From Shewanella psychromarinicola (lineage in GTDB: Bacteria > Pseudomonadota > Gammaproteobacteria > Enterobacterales > Shewanellaceae), in the NCBI RefSeq assembly GCF_003855155.1, contig NZ_CP034073.1:2294001-2358000 (forward strand): 64,000 bases of DNA. Reading direction: 5' to 3'. The notes beneath the pieces are model-generated. The model was not told where the DNA came from. It saw nothing but the letters and a program-made list of their open reading frames with translations, and ran no database searches. The position numbers and the translations under genes were made by a program. This document shows, piece after piece, positions 49,359 to 57,760 of the stretch (the first letter of the stretch is position 1; every line of letters begins with the position of its first letter).

Positions 49359-50594
49359 ATGGAACGTACAATTAAAAACTTCTTAAGCCAAGAGTCTGCT
49401 GGTGGCATTTTATTAATGATCGCAGTGGCATTGGCGATGATTTTCGCCAATTCACCTTTAGCTGACGTATATCAAGGTTTCTTAGGCACAGAAGTACAGC
49501 TTCGAGTAGGTGATCTTGACATCGATAAGCCACTTTTACTGTGGATTAACGATGGCTTGATGGCATTATTCTTTTTATTAATCGGCTTAGAAGTGAAGCG
49601 CGAACTACTTGAAGGGGCGTTGTCGAGTGTGGCAAAGGCATCCTTACCCGGCATTGCTGCTATCGGTGGCATGGTATTTCCGGCATTATTTTACTTGGCA
49701 TTTAACTACTCTAACCCCGATACTCAGATCGGATGGGCTATTCCTGCTGCCACAGATATCGCCTTTGCTCTAGGTATTATGGCATTACTTGGCAGCCGAG
49801 TTCCGGTGGCGTTAAAAGTGTTTTTGTTGGCGCTGGCAATTATTGATGATCTCGGGGTGATTGTGATTATTGCGCTGTTTTACAGTACTGATTTATCCAT
49901 GCTAAGTTTGATTATTGCCGCGGTGTCGATTGTGCTTATGATCGCACTGAACAGAAAAGGGGTCAGTTCGATCCTGCCTTACGGTTTACTTGGTTTTATT
50001 TTATGGGTTGCGGTATTGAAATCTGGAGTACATGCGACATTGGCCGGCGTAATTATTGCGTTTTGTATTCCACTTCGTGCTAAAGATGGTTCATCTCCTT
50101 CTGAGTCGCTAGAGCATAGCTTACACCCATGGAGCACCTTTATGATCCTGCCTGTGTTTGCTTTTGCTAATGCTGGTTTGTCATTAACGAATATGTCATT
50201 GAGTTCATTTGCGGAACCTATTACGCTAGGGATCATCATTGGTCTGTTGTTAGGTAAGCCTGCTGGGGTGCTTTTATTTAGTTATTTAGCGGTAAAACTG
50301 AAACTCGCTGAGTTACCTCCGGGAATTGGCTGGAGACACATTACGCCTGTTGCCGTTATGTGTGGGATCGGATTTACCATGTCGGTGTTTATTGCTTCCT
50401 TAGCATTTGAACATTCACCTGCTGCATTTGGTGACTATGCAAGGTTAGGGATTTTAACTGGGTCATTATTTGCGGCGGTGATTGGTTATTTTTGGTTGGC
50501 TAAGGTACTGCCTAAAAAGGAGAGTTATCATGAAAAAAGTGACTGTAATATCGGGTCTGTTTGTGACCATGATGTCGATGCCAACATTGGCTGA
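49359..50594 (+). CDS. nhaA: Na+/H+ antiporter NhaA
   Basis: NhaA exports Na+ (or Li+) for protons and sets cytoplasmic pH in salty or alkaline conditions. Transport residues are present at the canonical positions: D133 in ATDIAF and D163-D164 in AIIDDLGV. Roughly twelve membrane segments end with [10 protein letters not shown] near residue 390. The last 20 or so residues are read from sequence that also encodes the ribosome site and signal peptide of the next gene in another frame, so nhaA overlaps it by 65 bases. Such a tail is unusual and could reflect loss of an earlier stop. Two leader hairpins precede the gene; nhaR lies nearby. Confidence 0.95.
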   Translation: MERTIKNFLSQESAGGILLMIAVALAMIFANSPLADVYQGFLGTEVQLRVGDLDIDKPLLLWINDGLMALFFLLIGLEVKRELLEGALSSVAKASLPGIAAIGGMVFPALFYLAFNYSNPDTQIGWAIPAATDIAFALGIMALLGSRVPVALKVFLLALAIIDDLGVIVIIALFYSTDLSMLSLIIAAVSIVLMIALNRKGVSSILPYGLLGFILWVAVLKSGVHATLAGVIIAFCIPLRAKDGSSPSESLEHSLHPWSTFMILPVFAFANAGLSLTNMSLSSFAEPITLGIIIGLLLGKPAGVLLFSYLAVKLKLAELPPGIGWRHITPVAVMCGIGFTMSVFIASLAFEHSPAAFGDYARLGILTGSLFAAVIGYFWLAKVLPKKESYHEKSDCNIGSVCDHDVDANIG

Positions 50595-50919
50595 TTCATT
50601 TAACGTGTGTCAGCAATCACCAGAATCATTAACCTGTCAAAGTTATCTTGAAGGTGTGGTTGATGGGGCATTAATGTATCGCAATGATGCGACCGCAAAT
50701 CGAATTGATCCCAATGATTATGCCTCCAGAGCATTAAAGTTTCGGGCAGGGAAACGTTATCAAAAAGCGTATTTAAATTATTGTTCCAGCCATGTTCCGG
50801 TGAAGTCAGAAATCGTTTCGGCATTAGCGGAACAAGTCTCACTGAACAATGTTACTAACAGTGACGAACTGGAGTCAGTGATTAACAGCTTATTAGATTG
50901 TCGCCCTAGCCAACAGTAA
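50530..50919 (+). CDS. Small exported Rap1a/Tai-like protein
   Basis: The 129-residue product has a signal peptide ([21 protein letters not shown]) and a mature part with four cysteines, in [25 protein letters not shown] and LLDCRP. This resembles the Rap1a/Tai fold, first known from type VI immunity proteins, but no effector gene is near and the similarity is in outline only. The start at 50530 has a strong AAGGAG site. It overlaps the 3' end of nhaA in another frame and is followed by a terminator before nhaR, so it is probably expressed with nhaA. Confidence 0.7.
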   Translation: MKKVTVISGLFVTMMSMPTLADSFNVCQQSPESLTCQSYLEGVVDGALMYRNDATANRIDPNDYASRALKFRAGKRYQKAYLNYCSSHVPVKSEIVSALAEQVSLNNVTNSDELESVINSLLDCRPSQQ

Positions 50920-50928
50920 GGTTTATGT

Positions 50929-50976
50929 ATTGAACAATACGCCGCATAGACACTGCGTATTGTTCAATATTATTTT
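50929..50976 (+). terminator. Terminator between Rap1a-like gene and nhaR
   Basis: ATTGAACAATACGC (50929-50942) pairs perfectly with GCGTATTGTTCAAT (50955-50968) across a 12-base loop, followed by ATTATTTTT. The 14-bp stem with a T-rich tail fits an intrinsic terminator ten bases past the stop. Confidence 0.82.
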
Positions 50977-51024
50977 TAATCAATCATATTTGGTTGTAGT
51001 GATTTTGTTAGGTTATTTATTACT

Positions 51025-51954
51025 ATGCAGCATTTAAATTATAACCATTTATATTATTTTTGGATGGTGCAAAAGAAAGGCTCTGTGACTAAAGCCGCTG
51101 AAGTATTATGCCTTGCTCCTCAGACGATTACGGGTCAGATACGCTCATTGGAACAAAGATTGAAAGGGGCGGTTTTTAAACGTGTAGGACGTAACTTGGA
51201 GGCCACTGAACTGGGCGAGTTAGTCTTTCGTTATGCCGATAAGATGTTTAGCCTTAGCTATGAAATGCTCGATATCCTTAATTATCAAAAAGATAATTCA
51301 TTGTTGTTCGAGGTAGGGATTGCTGATGCATTGTCTAAGGCCTTAGTGAGTCGAGTGTTGTTAACCGTTATTCCTAACGATGGTTCGGTAAATTTAGCGT
51401 GTTATGAATCAACTCACGATAGCCTTATTGAGCGTTTACGTGAGCATAAACTGGATATGATTTTATCGGATTGTGCTGGCGCTTCATTGAAGTTTCCTGA
51501 GATTTTGTCGAAAAAACTAGGTGAGTGCGGTGTGAGCTTCTTCTCTGCTGAACCTATCTCATTACCGTTTCCTGATTGTCTTGAACAGCGAAAATTACTG
51601 ATCCCGGGTAAACGAACGTCATTGGGACAACAATTACATGGTTGGTTCGCCGAAAAAAATCTTAATGTGAGTATTTTAGGCGAGTTTGACGATGCAGAAA
51701 TGATGAAAGCTTTCGGTTATTTTAATCGAGGTATTTTTGTTGCGCCGTCTATTTATCGTCATGATATACTGTCACAAGGTATGGTATTACTTGGTGAAAC
51801 AACCGATATAAAAGAAGAATACCATGTGATGTTCGCCGAGCGAATGATCCAACATCCGGCGGTAAAGTCATTGCTGGCAACGGATTTTAGTGATCTATTT
51901 GCTGGACGAGATCAGTCCATAAAAGATTTAGGCAACCGTATAACTAGCTTGTGA
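51025..51954 (+). CDS. nhaR: LysR-family activator NhaR
   Basis: In E. coli NhaR activates nhaA in response to sodium. This 309-residue protein shares the family N-terminus (LNYNHLYYFWMVQKKGSVTKAAEVLCLAPQTITGQIRSLEQRL), a helix-turn-helix typical of the NhaR branch. Its place 430 bases downstream of nhaA supports the call. One small gene and a terminator lie between, so it has its own promoter, probably in the AT-rich stretch before 51025. Target sites near nhaA could not be recognised by eye. Confidence 0.92.
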   Translation: MQHLNYNHLYYFWMVQKKGSVTKAAEVLCLAPQTITGQIRSLEQRLKGAVFKRVGRNLEATELGELVFRYADKMFSLSYEMLDILNYQKDNSLLFEVGIADALSKALVSRVLLTVIPNDGSVNLACYESTHDSLIERLREHKLDMILSDCAGASLKFPEILSKKLGECGVSFFSAEPISLPFPDCLEQRKLLIPGKRTSLGQQLHGWFAEKNLNVSILGEFDDAEMMKAFGYFNRGIFVAPSIYRHDILSQGMVLLGETTDIKEEYHVMFAERMIQHPAVKSLLATDFSDLFAGRDQSIKDLGNRITSL

Positions 51955-51973
51955 TATTGACATCAGGAGATTT

Positions 51974-52225
51974 GTGTTGGAATTAATGAATATAGCGCGT
52001 GTACGCTGGGCATGTCGTCGCGGAATGTTAGAATTAGATGTGTTGCTTCAACCTTTTATTGAAGCCCAATATGAAGCAATGACAGACGAAAATAAAAATA
52101 CTTTTATTCGTTTATTAGAATGTGAAGATCCTGAATTATTTGCTTGGTTTATGGGGCATGAACAATGCCAAGATCCACTGCTAGCTGATATGATAGTCAA
52201 AGTCCGTGGAAGAGCAGCACCTTAA
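51974..52225 (+). CDS. sdhE: FAD assembly factor SdhE
   Basis: SdhE promotes covalent attachment of FAD to succinate dehydrogenase and fumarate reductase flavoproteins. The 83-residue protein has the functional R-G-M motif in RWACRRGMLELDVLL and the acidic helical pattern LECEDPELFAWFM. It starts with GTG at 51974, five bases after a CAGGAGA ribosome site; an ATG four codons later has no such spacing. ygfX overlaps its 3' end, as in the known cptBA arrangement. Confidence 0.93.
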   Translation: MLELMNIARVRWACRRGMLELDVLLQPFIEAQYEAMTDENKNTFIRLLECEDPELFAWFMGHEQCQDPLLADMIVKVRGRAAP

Positions 52226-52679
52226 CCCGCCGATTGACTCCTTGCTCAACACGAGCACTCAAATGCAACAATTTGCGTTGAGTGCTTCGTTTTTACAGCG
52301 TGGGGCGTTAATCGTCTCATTAGCGGTTGTGTTAAGCAGTTTTTTAGCTTGGCCCAGTTATCCCTCCCTGATATACCAAATTATCCAAACGTTACTTTTT
52401 ATTGCCACAATACTGATTTTCATTTTCGAATGGCGCAGAGTGTCTCGCTGGCGTTGCTTGTTGTCTCTGGGCAACAAACAGGCTGGCACCTTATTATATG
52501 GTGTTGAGGGTCAATCGGATAACGTCAAGCTTTGTAAAAAACCGTTTATTAGCCCATTACTGTGCATCATTTTTTTGCAGTACACTAAAACCGAAGAGCG
52601 TCGGCTATTGCTGGTGTGGAGTGATATGGTAGACGACACAGCATATCGTACTCTGTGTCGCCTGTTATTGAGCCAATAA
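52206..52679 (+). CDS. YgfX/CptA-like membrane protein
   Basis: This 157-residue protein has two closely spaced hydrophobic segments (about 33-50 and 56-72) after a polar N-terminus, then a soluble C-terminal domain. That layout and the 20-base overlap with sdhE identify it as a YgfX homologue. In E. coli YgfX (CptA) has been described as an inhibitor of cell division proteins neutralised by its sdhE-encoded partner; whether that holds here is unknown. The start is GTG. Confidence 0.8.
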   Translation: MEEQHLNPPIDSLLNTSTQMQQFALSASFLQRGALIVSLAVVLSSFLAWPSYPSLIYQIIQTLLFIATILIFIFEWRRVSRWRCLLSLGNKQAGTLLYGVEGQSDNVKLCKKPFISPLLCIIFLQYTKTEERRLLLVWSDMVDDTAYRTLCRLLLSQ

Positions 52680-52714
52680 TTGAGCCATTCAGACTGGTTT
52701 AATCTTGATAGTGT

Positions 52715-54328
52715 TTAACGGCTTGGCTGCAATATTGTCGGTTTAGGATTATCGATTTGATCAGGATAATCTGCGTTATAATGTAGGCCTCGACTTTCTT
52801 TTCGCTCCATTGCACATCGAATAATCAACTCCGCGACTTGGACTAAATTACGCAGTTCTAATAGATTATTGCTGACTCGGAAGTTTGAATAATATTCTTC
52901 AATTTCTTGCTGAAGCATCAAACATCTTCTTAGTGCCCGCTCTAAACGTTTGTCTGTGCGCACTATGCCAACGTAATCCCACATAAAGAGCCGCAGCTCG
53001 TGCCAGTTATGGGCAATAACCACTTCTTCATCAGAGTTAGTCACCTGACTTTCATCCCACATCGGTATTGGACTAGGCATAGGAATCTTATGTAACAGAC
53101 CTTCGATATCTTGTGATGCTGCACGGGCAAAGACTAAACACTCCAGTAATGAATTACTCGCCAGTCTATTGGCACCATGTAAGCCGGTGTAAGCCACCTC
53201 ACCAATGGCATATAAGCCATTAATATCAGTTTGACCATGAAGATCCGTCATTACGCCGCCGCAGGTATAGTGTGCCGCTGGCACGGCAGGAATAGGATCT
53301 TTGGTAATATCGATTCCGAATGTTAGACAACGCTGATGGATGGTCGGGAAGTGCTTAATGATAAAGTCCGCCGGTTTGTGGCTTATGTCTAAATAGACAC
53401 AGTCAGATCCTAAGCGTTTCATTTCATAATCAATGGCGCGGGCGACAATATCGCGAGGGGCGAGTTCACCTCGTTCGTCAAAGTCAGGCATAAAACGACT
53501 GCCATCAGGGCGACGTAAATACGCACCTTCACCGCGTAACGCTTCTGATAATAGGAAGTTTCGGGCGTTGGGGTGAAATAAACATGTCGGATGGAATTGA
53601 TTAAATTCCATATTGGCGATGCGGCAACCCGCACGCCAGGCCATCGCAATACCATCACCGCTGGCAATATCGGGGTTAGAGGTGTATTGGTACACTTTTG
53701 AGCTGCCGCCAGTTGCTAACGCAACAAATTTTGCTCTGATGGTTTCAACATGTTCTTCATCACGATTCCATACATAAGCACCAAGCACCCTGTTACCTGG
53801 GCGAGCCAATTTGCGCGTGGTAATTAAGTCAATCGCATTGTAACGTTCTAGTACTTGTATGTTTGGGTGATCGATAGCTTGTTGTTGTAATGTAATTTGC
53901 ACCGCTTTACCGGTGGCATCAGCAGCATGTAAAATGCGCCGGTGGCTATGTCCACCTTCACGGGTCAAGTGATAATGGGCTGTGCTATCGTCACCGGTAA
54001 CGGTTTCTTCTTTATCAAATGCGACACCACAATTAATTAACCATTCCATTGCACTTTTTGCGTTTTCTGCGGTGTATGTCACTACAGATTTGTCGCATAA
54101 TCCAGCTCCAGCGATTAAGGTGTCGTTTACATGTGATTCAATTGTGTCATCTTCATCAAAAACAGATGCAATTCCACCTTGGGCGTACAAGGTTGACCCT
54201 TCTGATAGTGGGCCTTTAGAAAGAAGAATTACTTTTGATTTTTCAGCAAGATGTAGTGCTAAAGTTAGTCCTGCAGCGCCGCTGCCGATGACCAAAATGT
54301 CAGATTGGTGTTCAACTGCTTGTTTCAT
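52715..54328 (-). CDS. nadB: L-aspartate oxidase
   Basis: NadB oxidises aspartate to iminoaspartate, the first step of NAD synthesis. The FAD loop [16 protein letters not shown] is near the N-terminus, followed by the [17 protein letters not shown] segment with conserved glycines. [19 protein letters not shown] and the C-terminal helical region [17 protein letters not shown] complete the pattern shared with succinate dehydrogenase flavoproteins. The length of 537 residues is typical. The gene is divergent from rpoE across 233 bases, the same arrangement as in E. coli. Confidence 0.97.
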   Translation of the reverse strand: MKQAVEHQSDILVIGSGAAGLTLALHLAEKSKVILLSKGPLSEGSTLYAQGGIASVFDEDDTIESHVNDTLIAGAGLCDKSVVTYTAENAKSAMEWLINCGVAFDKEETVTGDDSTAHYHLTREGGHSHRRILHAADATGKAVQITLQQQAIDHPNIQVLERYNAIDLITTRKLARPGNRVLGAYVWNRDEEHVETIRAKFVALATGGSSKVYQYTSNPDIASGDGIAMAWRAGCRIANMEFNQFHPTCLFHPNARNFLLSEALRGEGAYLRRPDGSRFMPDFDERGELAPRDIVARAIDYEMKRLGSDCVYLDISHKPADFIIKHFPTIHQRCLTFGIDITKDPIPAVPAAHYTCGGVMTDLHGQTDINGLYAIGEVAYTGLHGANRLASNSLLECLVFARAASQDIEGLLHKIPMPSPIPMWDESQVTNSDEEVVIAHNWHELRLFMWDYVGIVRTDKRLERALRRCLMLQQEIEEYYSNFRVSNNLLELRNLVQVAELIIRCAMERKESRGLHYNADYPDQIDNPKPTILQPSR

Positions 54329-54470
54329 CAGGTATCATGATATGGTTTAGTGGTTTGATCATAGTAAAACAAATTTCTTTAGCAGGGTACTTTTACAGCG
54401 TATTTTATTTGATTTTGCTTATATATTTTATTTATAAGTAAAATAAATTAACTTTTTTTAATTCAATATC

Positions 54471-54496
54471 GAACTTTCTTCATATCAGTAGGTCTA
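54471..54496 (+). promoter_or_regulatory. Probable sigma-E promoter of rpoE
   Basis: GAACTT at 54471-54476 and GTCTA at 54492-54496 are separated by 15 bases. They match the sigma-E -35 (GGAACTT) and -10 (TCTRA-like) elements and lie 66 bases before the rpoE start, which would give the usual positive autoregulation. The spacer is about one base shorter than the E. coli optimum. Confidence 0.65.
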
Positions 54497-54561
54497 TTTA
54501 TATGAACAGGATTCGAGCGACTGAGTAATCAGTGTGACAGATTTAGGAGTAGTCAGCTCGG

Positions 54562-55140
54562 ATGAGTGGACAATATAGTGATCAACAATTAGTTGAGCGA
54601 GTGCAGCAAGGCGATAAAAACGCATTTAACCTGCTAGTGCTGAAGTACCAAAATAAAGTGATGAGTTTAATTTCCAGATATGTGCGCAATCAAGCGGATG
54701 TTGCGGATGTGACACAAGAAGCCTTTATTAAAGCCTATAGAGCGTTAGCCAATTTTCGGGGTGAAAGTGCATTTTATACTTGGTTGTATCGCATTGCGGT
54801 AAACACTGCAAAAAACCATCTTACGTCGCAAGGGCGCAGAGCACCTGCAAACGATGTCGATATAGAAGATGCAGAATATTATGAAGGCAGTGATGCGTTA
54901 AAAGAGTTTGCATCACCAGAGCGATTACTAATGAAAGATCAAATGAGTAAAGTGATCTTTGATACGCTCGATACTCTGCCTGAAGAGTTAAAAATGGCCA
55001 TATCGCTCAGAGAGCTAGAGGGAATGAGTTATGAAGATATTGCCAATATAATGGATTGTCCCGTCGGTACGGTAAGATCTCGAATCTTTCGTGCTCGAGA
55101 AGCAATCGACAAACAGCTCCAGCCTTTGCTGGAAAAGTAA
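54562..55140 (+). CDS. rpoE: Envelope-stress sigma factor RpoE
   Basis: This ECF sigma factor directs RNA polymerase to envelope-stress genes when released from RseA. Region 2 (NAFNLLVLKYQNKVMSLISRYVRNQADVADVTQEAFIKAYRAL) covers about residues 20-65, and region 4 with its helix-turn-helix (LEGMSYEDIANIMDCPVGTVRSRIFRARE) is near the C-terminus. The 192-residue length equals that of the close relatives. It is the first gene of rpoE-rseA-rseB-rseC, with a 26-base gap to rseA. A sigma-E-type promoter precedes it. Confidence 0.97.
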   Translation: MSGQYSDQQLVERVQQGDKNAFNLLVLKYQNKVMSLISRYVRNQADVADVTQEAFIKAYRALANFRGESAFYTWLYRIAVNTAKNHLTSQGRRAPANDVDIEDAEYYEGSDALKEFASPERLLMKDQMSKVIFDTLDTLPEELKMAISLRELEGMSYEDIANIMDCPVGTVRSRIFRAREAIDKQLQPLLEK

Positions 55141-55166
55141 TAGCCTTAATCTTAGATAGGTGAATA

Positions 55167-55784
55167 ATGCTTAAATCAAGTCAAGAGTGGGTATCTGCAT
55201 CAGTTGATGGCGAAGTTGATGATAAAACATTGGCACAACTTTCTGCTGACGTTGATTCACATGATGAATGGCAACGCTATCACATGATAGGCGATGCAAT
55301 GCGCGGTGAGACACCGGCAACCATTGACTTAGACCTTTTTGCTAGCATCGCAGCAGCAATTGAGCTTGAGCCAACAATTATAGCGCCTCAAGCCAAGCAG
55401 AGTGAATTAGCCGAGCAAGCTGGAACACAACAGCGAGCTGCATCGGGTTCAAACGTGGTACCATTTTTCAAACAGTTTGGCCAATATGCTATTGCTGCAA
55501 CGGTTGCCATGGTTGCCATTGTTGGAGTACAAAACTATGATCAAAGTAATGATCCAGAGTCACCATTGCCAGTATTAATGACACGTCCTTTAGTGGGTAG
55601 TGTGTCTCCGGTAAGTTATCAAACTGGTGCAGTGAAAAATCAACAAAATTATTCTGATCAACAAGTGATAGAACAGCGTCGCCGTATTAATTCTTATATT
55701 CAAGATCACATGCTGCAACAACGTTTAAACCCAGGTGTTGCTGTTGATGATAATCGCGTGCAAGATGCTGCGGTAAATCCATAA
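55167..55784 (+). CDS. rseA: Anti-sigma-E factor RseA
   Basis: RseA holds RpoE at the inner membrane until cleaved by DegS and RseP. The N-terminal cytoplasmic domain has the expected EWVSASVDGEVDDKTL and WQRYHMIGDAMRG patterns (about 7-50). A single membrane segment lies near 108-125 (YAIAATVAMVAIVGV). The periplasmic tail is polar and glutamine-rich and would bind RseB. The order and spacing within the operon leave little doubt. Confidence 0.93.
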   Translation: MLKSSQEWVSASVDGEVDDKTLAQLSADVDSHDEWQRYHMIGDAMRGETPATIDLDLFASIAAAIELEPTIIAPQAKQSELAEQAGTQQRAASGSNVVPFFKQFGQYAIAATVAMVAIVGVQNYDQSNDPESPLPVLMTRPLVGSVSPVSYQTGAVKNQQNYSDQQVIEQRRRINSYIQDHMLQQRLNPGVAVDDNRVQDAAVNP

Positions 55785-55825
55785 TCCATCGGCAGAAACC
55801 TTGTCTTACCATTTTAGGAGTTAGC

Positions 55826-56758
55826 TTGCGCCTTATCCTGCTAGCACTGTTAGTGTTAACCTTTCCAACACACGCTGAAGATGATTTATCTGCTAAAGCT
55901 TGGCTTAATAATATGAGCCAAGCAATGCGCGTTAAGCAATTTAAAACCTCTATTATTCAGCTACAAGCCGATCATATTCGTCCGCTTGTTTACATTCATG
56001 GCATTGTCGATAATAAAGAAATCGCATTACTTGAATACCTAAATGGCCCGCCTAAAAGTGCTGTTAGAGTGGGTAATACGGTTACGTTTATAGAACATGA
56101 CCAATCGGCTTATAGCGTTCAAGCCCCTCGTATTCAGGGGATTTGGCCTGCTGCTTTAGCGGGAGACTTACACCAGCTCGAAAAAGGCTACCAATTTGTA
56201 AAAGGTGGCCGCGGACGTATTGCTGGACGCCCTGGGCAAATGATCCGTTTATTGGCTAATGATGATAATCGTTATGACGCTCAAGTGTGGATCGATATGG
56301 ACACTTATCTGCCATTACGTTTTGATACCCTTAATAAAGACAAACAATTACTTGAACAAACCATGGTCATTGAGCTGATTGAATTAGCCGAGCCTGCGAA
56401 AATTTTAATTGAAGCCGCAAAGCAAGAGTGGCCAGCAGTAATGAACCAAGCGGAACGCACTGATGGCAAAAACTGGCAATTTACTTGGTTACCAGAAGGA
56501 TTTGATGTCGTTGTTCGCGATCATCATCGGTTGATTGGTAGTCACGAGCCCGTTGAGTATGTTGCCTTAACAGACGGATTGGCTAATATTTCTGTTTATG
56601 TTGCGCGAGCGGGAGACAATCCAATGCCGAATGAATTACTTATTCGTAATGGGTTATCTATGGTCGTTGTTAAAGTCGGTACGCTTGAGGTGGTTGCTAT
56701 TGGTAAAGTGCCTTCAGAGACCTTAGACAAAATTGCCAATAGTTTAGTGTTGAAATAA
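55826..56758 (+). CDS. rseB: Periplasmic sigma-E regulator RseB
   Basis: RseB binds the periplasmic part of RseA and blocks DegS cleavage until it senses mislocalised lipoprotein or LPS. The 310-residue protein has a short signal peptide (MRLILLALLVLTFPTHA), a LolA-like N-terminal domain and a smaller C-terminal domain. The start is TTG with an AGGAG site just upstream. No ATG is available near the signal peptide, so the rare start seems genuine and may limit RseB relative to RseA. Confidence 0.93.
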   Translation: MRLILLALLVLTFPTHAEDDLSAKAWLNNMSQAMRVKQFKTSIIQLQADHIRPLVYIHGIVDNKEIALLEYLNGPPKSAVRVGNTVTFIEHDQSAYSVQAPRIQGIWPAALAGDLHQLEKGYQFVKGGRGRIAGRPGQMIRLLANDDNRYDAQVWIDMDTYLPLRFDTLNKDKQLLEQTMVIELIELAEPAKILIEAAKQEWPAVMNQAERTDGKNWQFTWLPEGFDVVVRDHHRLIGSHEPVEYVALTDGLANISVYVARAGDNPMPNELLIRNGLSMVVVKVGTLEVVAIGKVPSETLDKIANSLVLK

Positions 56759-56776
56759 ACCTTAGCTTATTGATTT

Positions 56777-56820
56777 GTAAGCCGTGACATGATGCTATTG
56801 TGTTGCGGCTTACGTGTTTT
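56777..56820 (+). terminator. Hairpin with T run between rseB and rseC
   Basis: GTAAGCCG (56777-56784) pairs with CGGCTTAC (56806-56813), with an inner ACA/TGT pairing, followed by GTGTTTTT. It looks like a weak terminator or attenuator that would lower rseC transcription from the upstream promoter. Confidence 0.6.
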
Positions 56821-56920
56821 TATGATGAGCCATGAGCGATATAGCTTAGGCAATAACTGACTTAGCCAATGATGGTCATTGTGCTAAAATACCAACATAT
56901 TTATTGGTCGAGTGTGTTAA

Positions 56921-57427
56921 ATGAATAAGCATATATCTGAGTCATCTACTTCTTCAATGATGGAAGAAATTGCCCGCGTGGTTGATTATCAACAAGGCTG
57001 GGTCACCGTTGAAGTAGAATTAAAAAGTGCTTGTAATCATTGTGCCAGCAGTGAAAATTGCGGTACTTCAACCATCGCCAAGGCCTTTTCGGTTCATACT
57101 CAGCGTTTTTCATTACCCAGTGATAAACCTTGCCGTAGCGGTGATTTGCTTAAAATTGGCTTGCCTGAAAGTGTGATCATCAAGGCGGCTGCATTAGTCT
57201 ATTTGTTGCCATTATTAGGCATGTTTCTATCGGCCATTATTGGGCATATGCTGGCCGCGGGTTTAGGGCTAAGTACCAATGGTTTTGCAATGGCTTTTGG
57301 GGCTTCAGGGGCGTTGGTAGCATGGTTTGTCGGCAAACACTTTGCTACCCAACTTGAAGCACTCGCTACGCCTGTGATCATCACCTATTTAGGCCAAGAA
57401 GTAGGGATTATTAGCGCGACTCGTTAG
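56921..57427 (+). CDS. rseC: SoxR-reducing/sigma-E accessory membrane protein RseC
   Basis: The 168-residue protein has an N-terminal soluble domain with clustered cysteines C38, C41 and C47 (ACNHCASSENCG) and two membrane segments at about 87-110 and 118-138. In E. coli RseC is a minor positive modulator of sigma-E and is related to the SoxR-reducing RsxC system. It is the last gene of the operon, set apart from rseB by 162 bases and a hairpin, so it may have its own promoter. Confidence 0.92.
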   Translation: MNKHISESSTSSMMEEIARVVDYQQGWVTVEVELKSACNHCASSENCGTSTIAKAFSVHTQRFSLPSDKPCRSGDLLKIGLPESVIIKAAALVYLLPLLGMFLSAIIGHMLAAGLGLSTNGFAMAFGASGALVAWFVGKHFATQLEALATPVIITYLGQEVGIISATR

Positions 57428-57760
57428 TCAGGGGTCATTAGTGATTGTTCATCAGATATTATGACGATATATTTTCGGTGCAGTTTGAATGATCATTAAC
57501 GATAGGCATACTGCTCAATCGCACTAGCATTCTGCTCAATCGAACTAATTCTGCTCAATCGAACTAATTCTGCTCAATCGAACTAAGAGTATGCTGATCT
57601 AGCCATTAATCCCATCAAGAGATGCTTAAAAACTGCTTTTTATGACCAATAAATATACCCAAACAGATACTATTAATTAATCTGATTGGTATTACCCCCC
57701 TAATCAGGTACACTTTGTCACCTTAATTTTCATCATTTTAGTAGTAGTCATTGCAGCATA
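57428..57760. other. Interval between rseC and lepA
   Basis: This 333-base region holds the 19-bp minisatellite annotated separately, then about 170 bases of AT-rich sequence that should contain the lepA promoter. No hairpin with a T tract was found for the end of rseC. No reading frame is supported. Confidence 0.5.
57511..57588. repeat. Minisatellite, four copies of a 19-21-bp unit
   Basis: The unit CTGCTCAATCGAACTAATT occurs exactly at 57532-57550 and 57551-57569. A related 21-base copy comes first (CTGCTCAATCGCACTAGCATT, 57511-57531) and a copy with a changed end last (57570-57588). The copy number is likely variable between strains. Confidence 0.9.

Noticed and set aside
57511..57588. 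CRISPR array
   Set aside because: Units abut directly with no unique spacers; this is a minisatellite.
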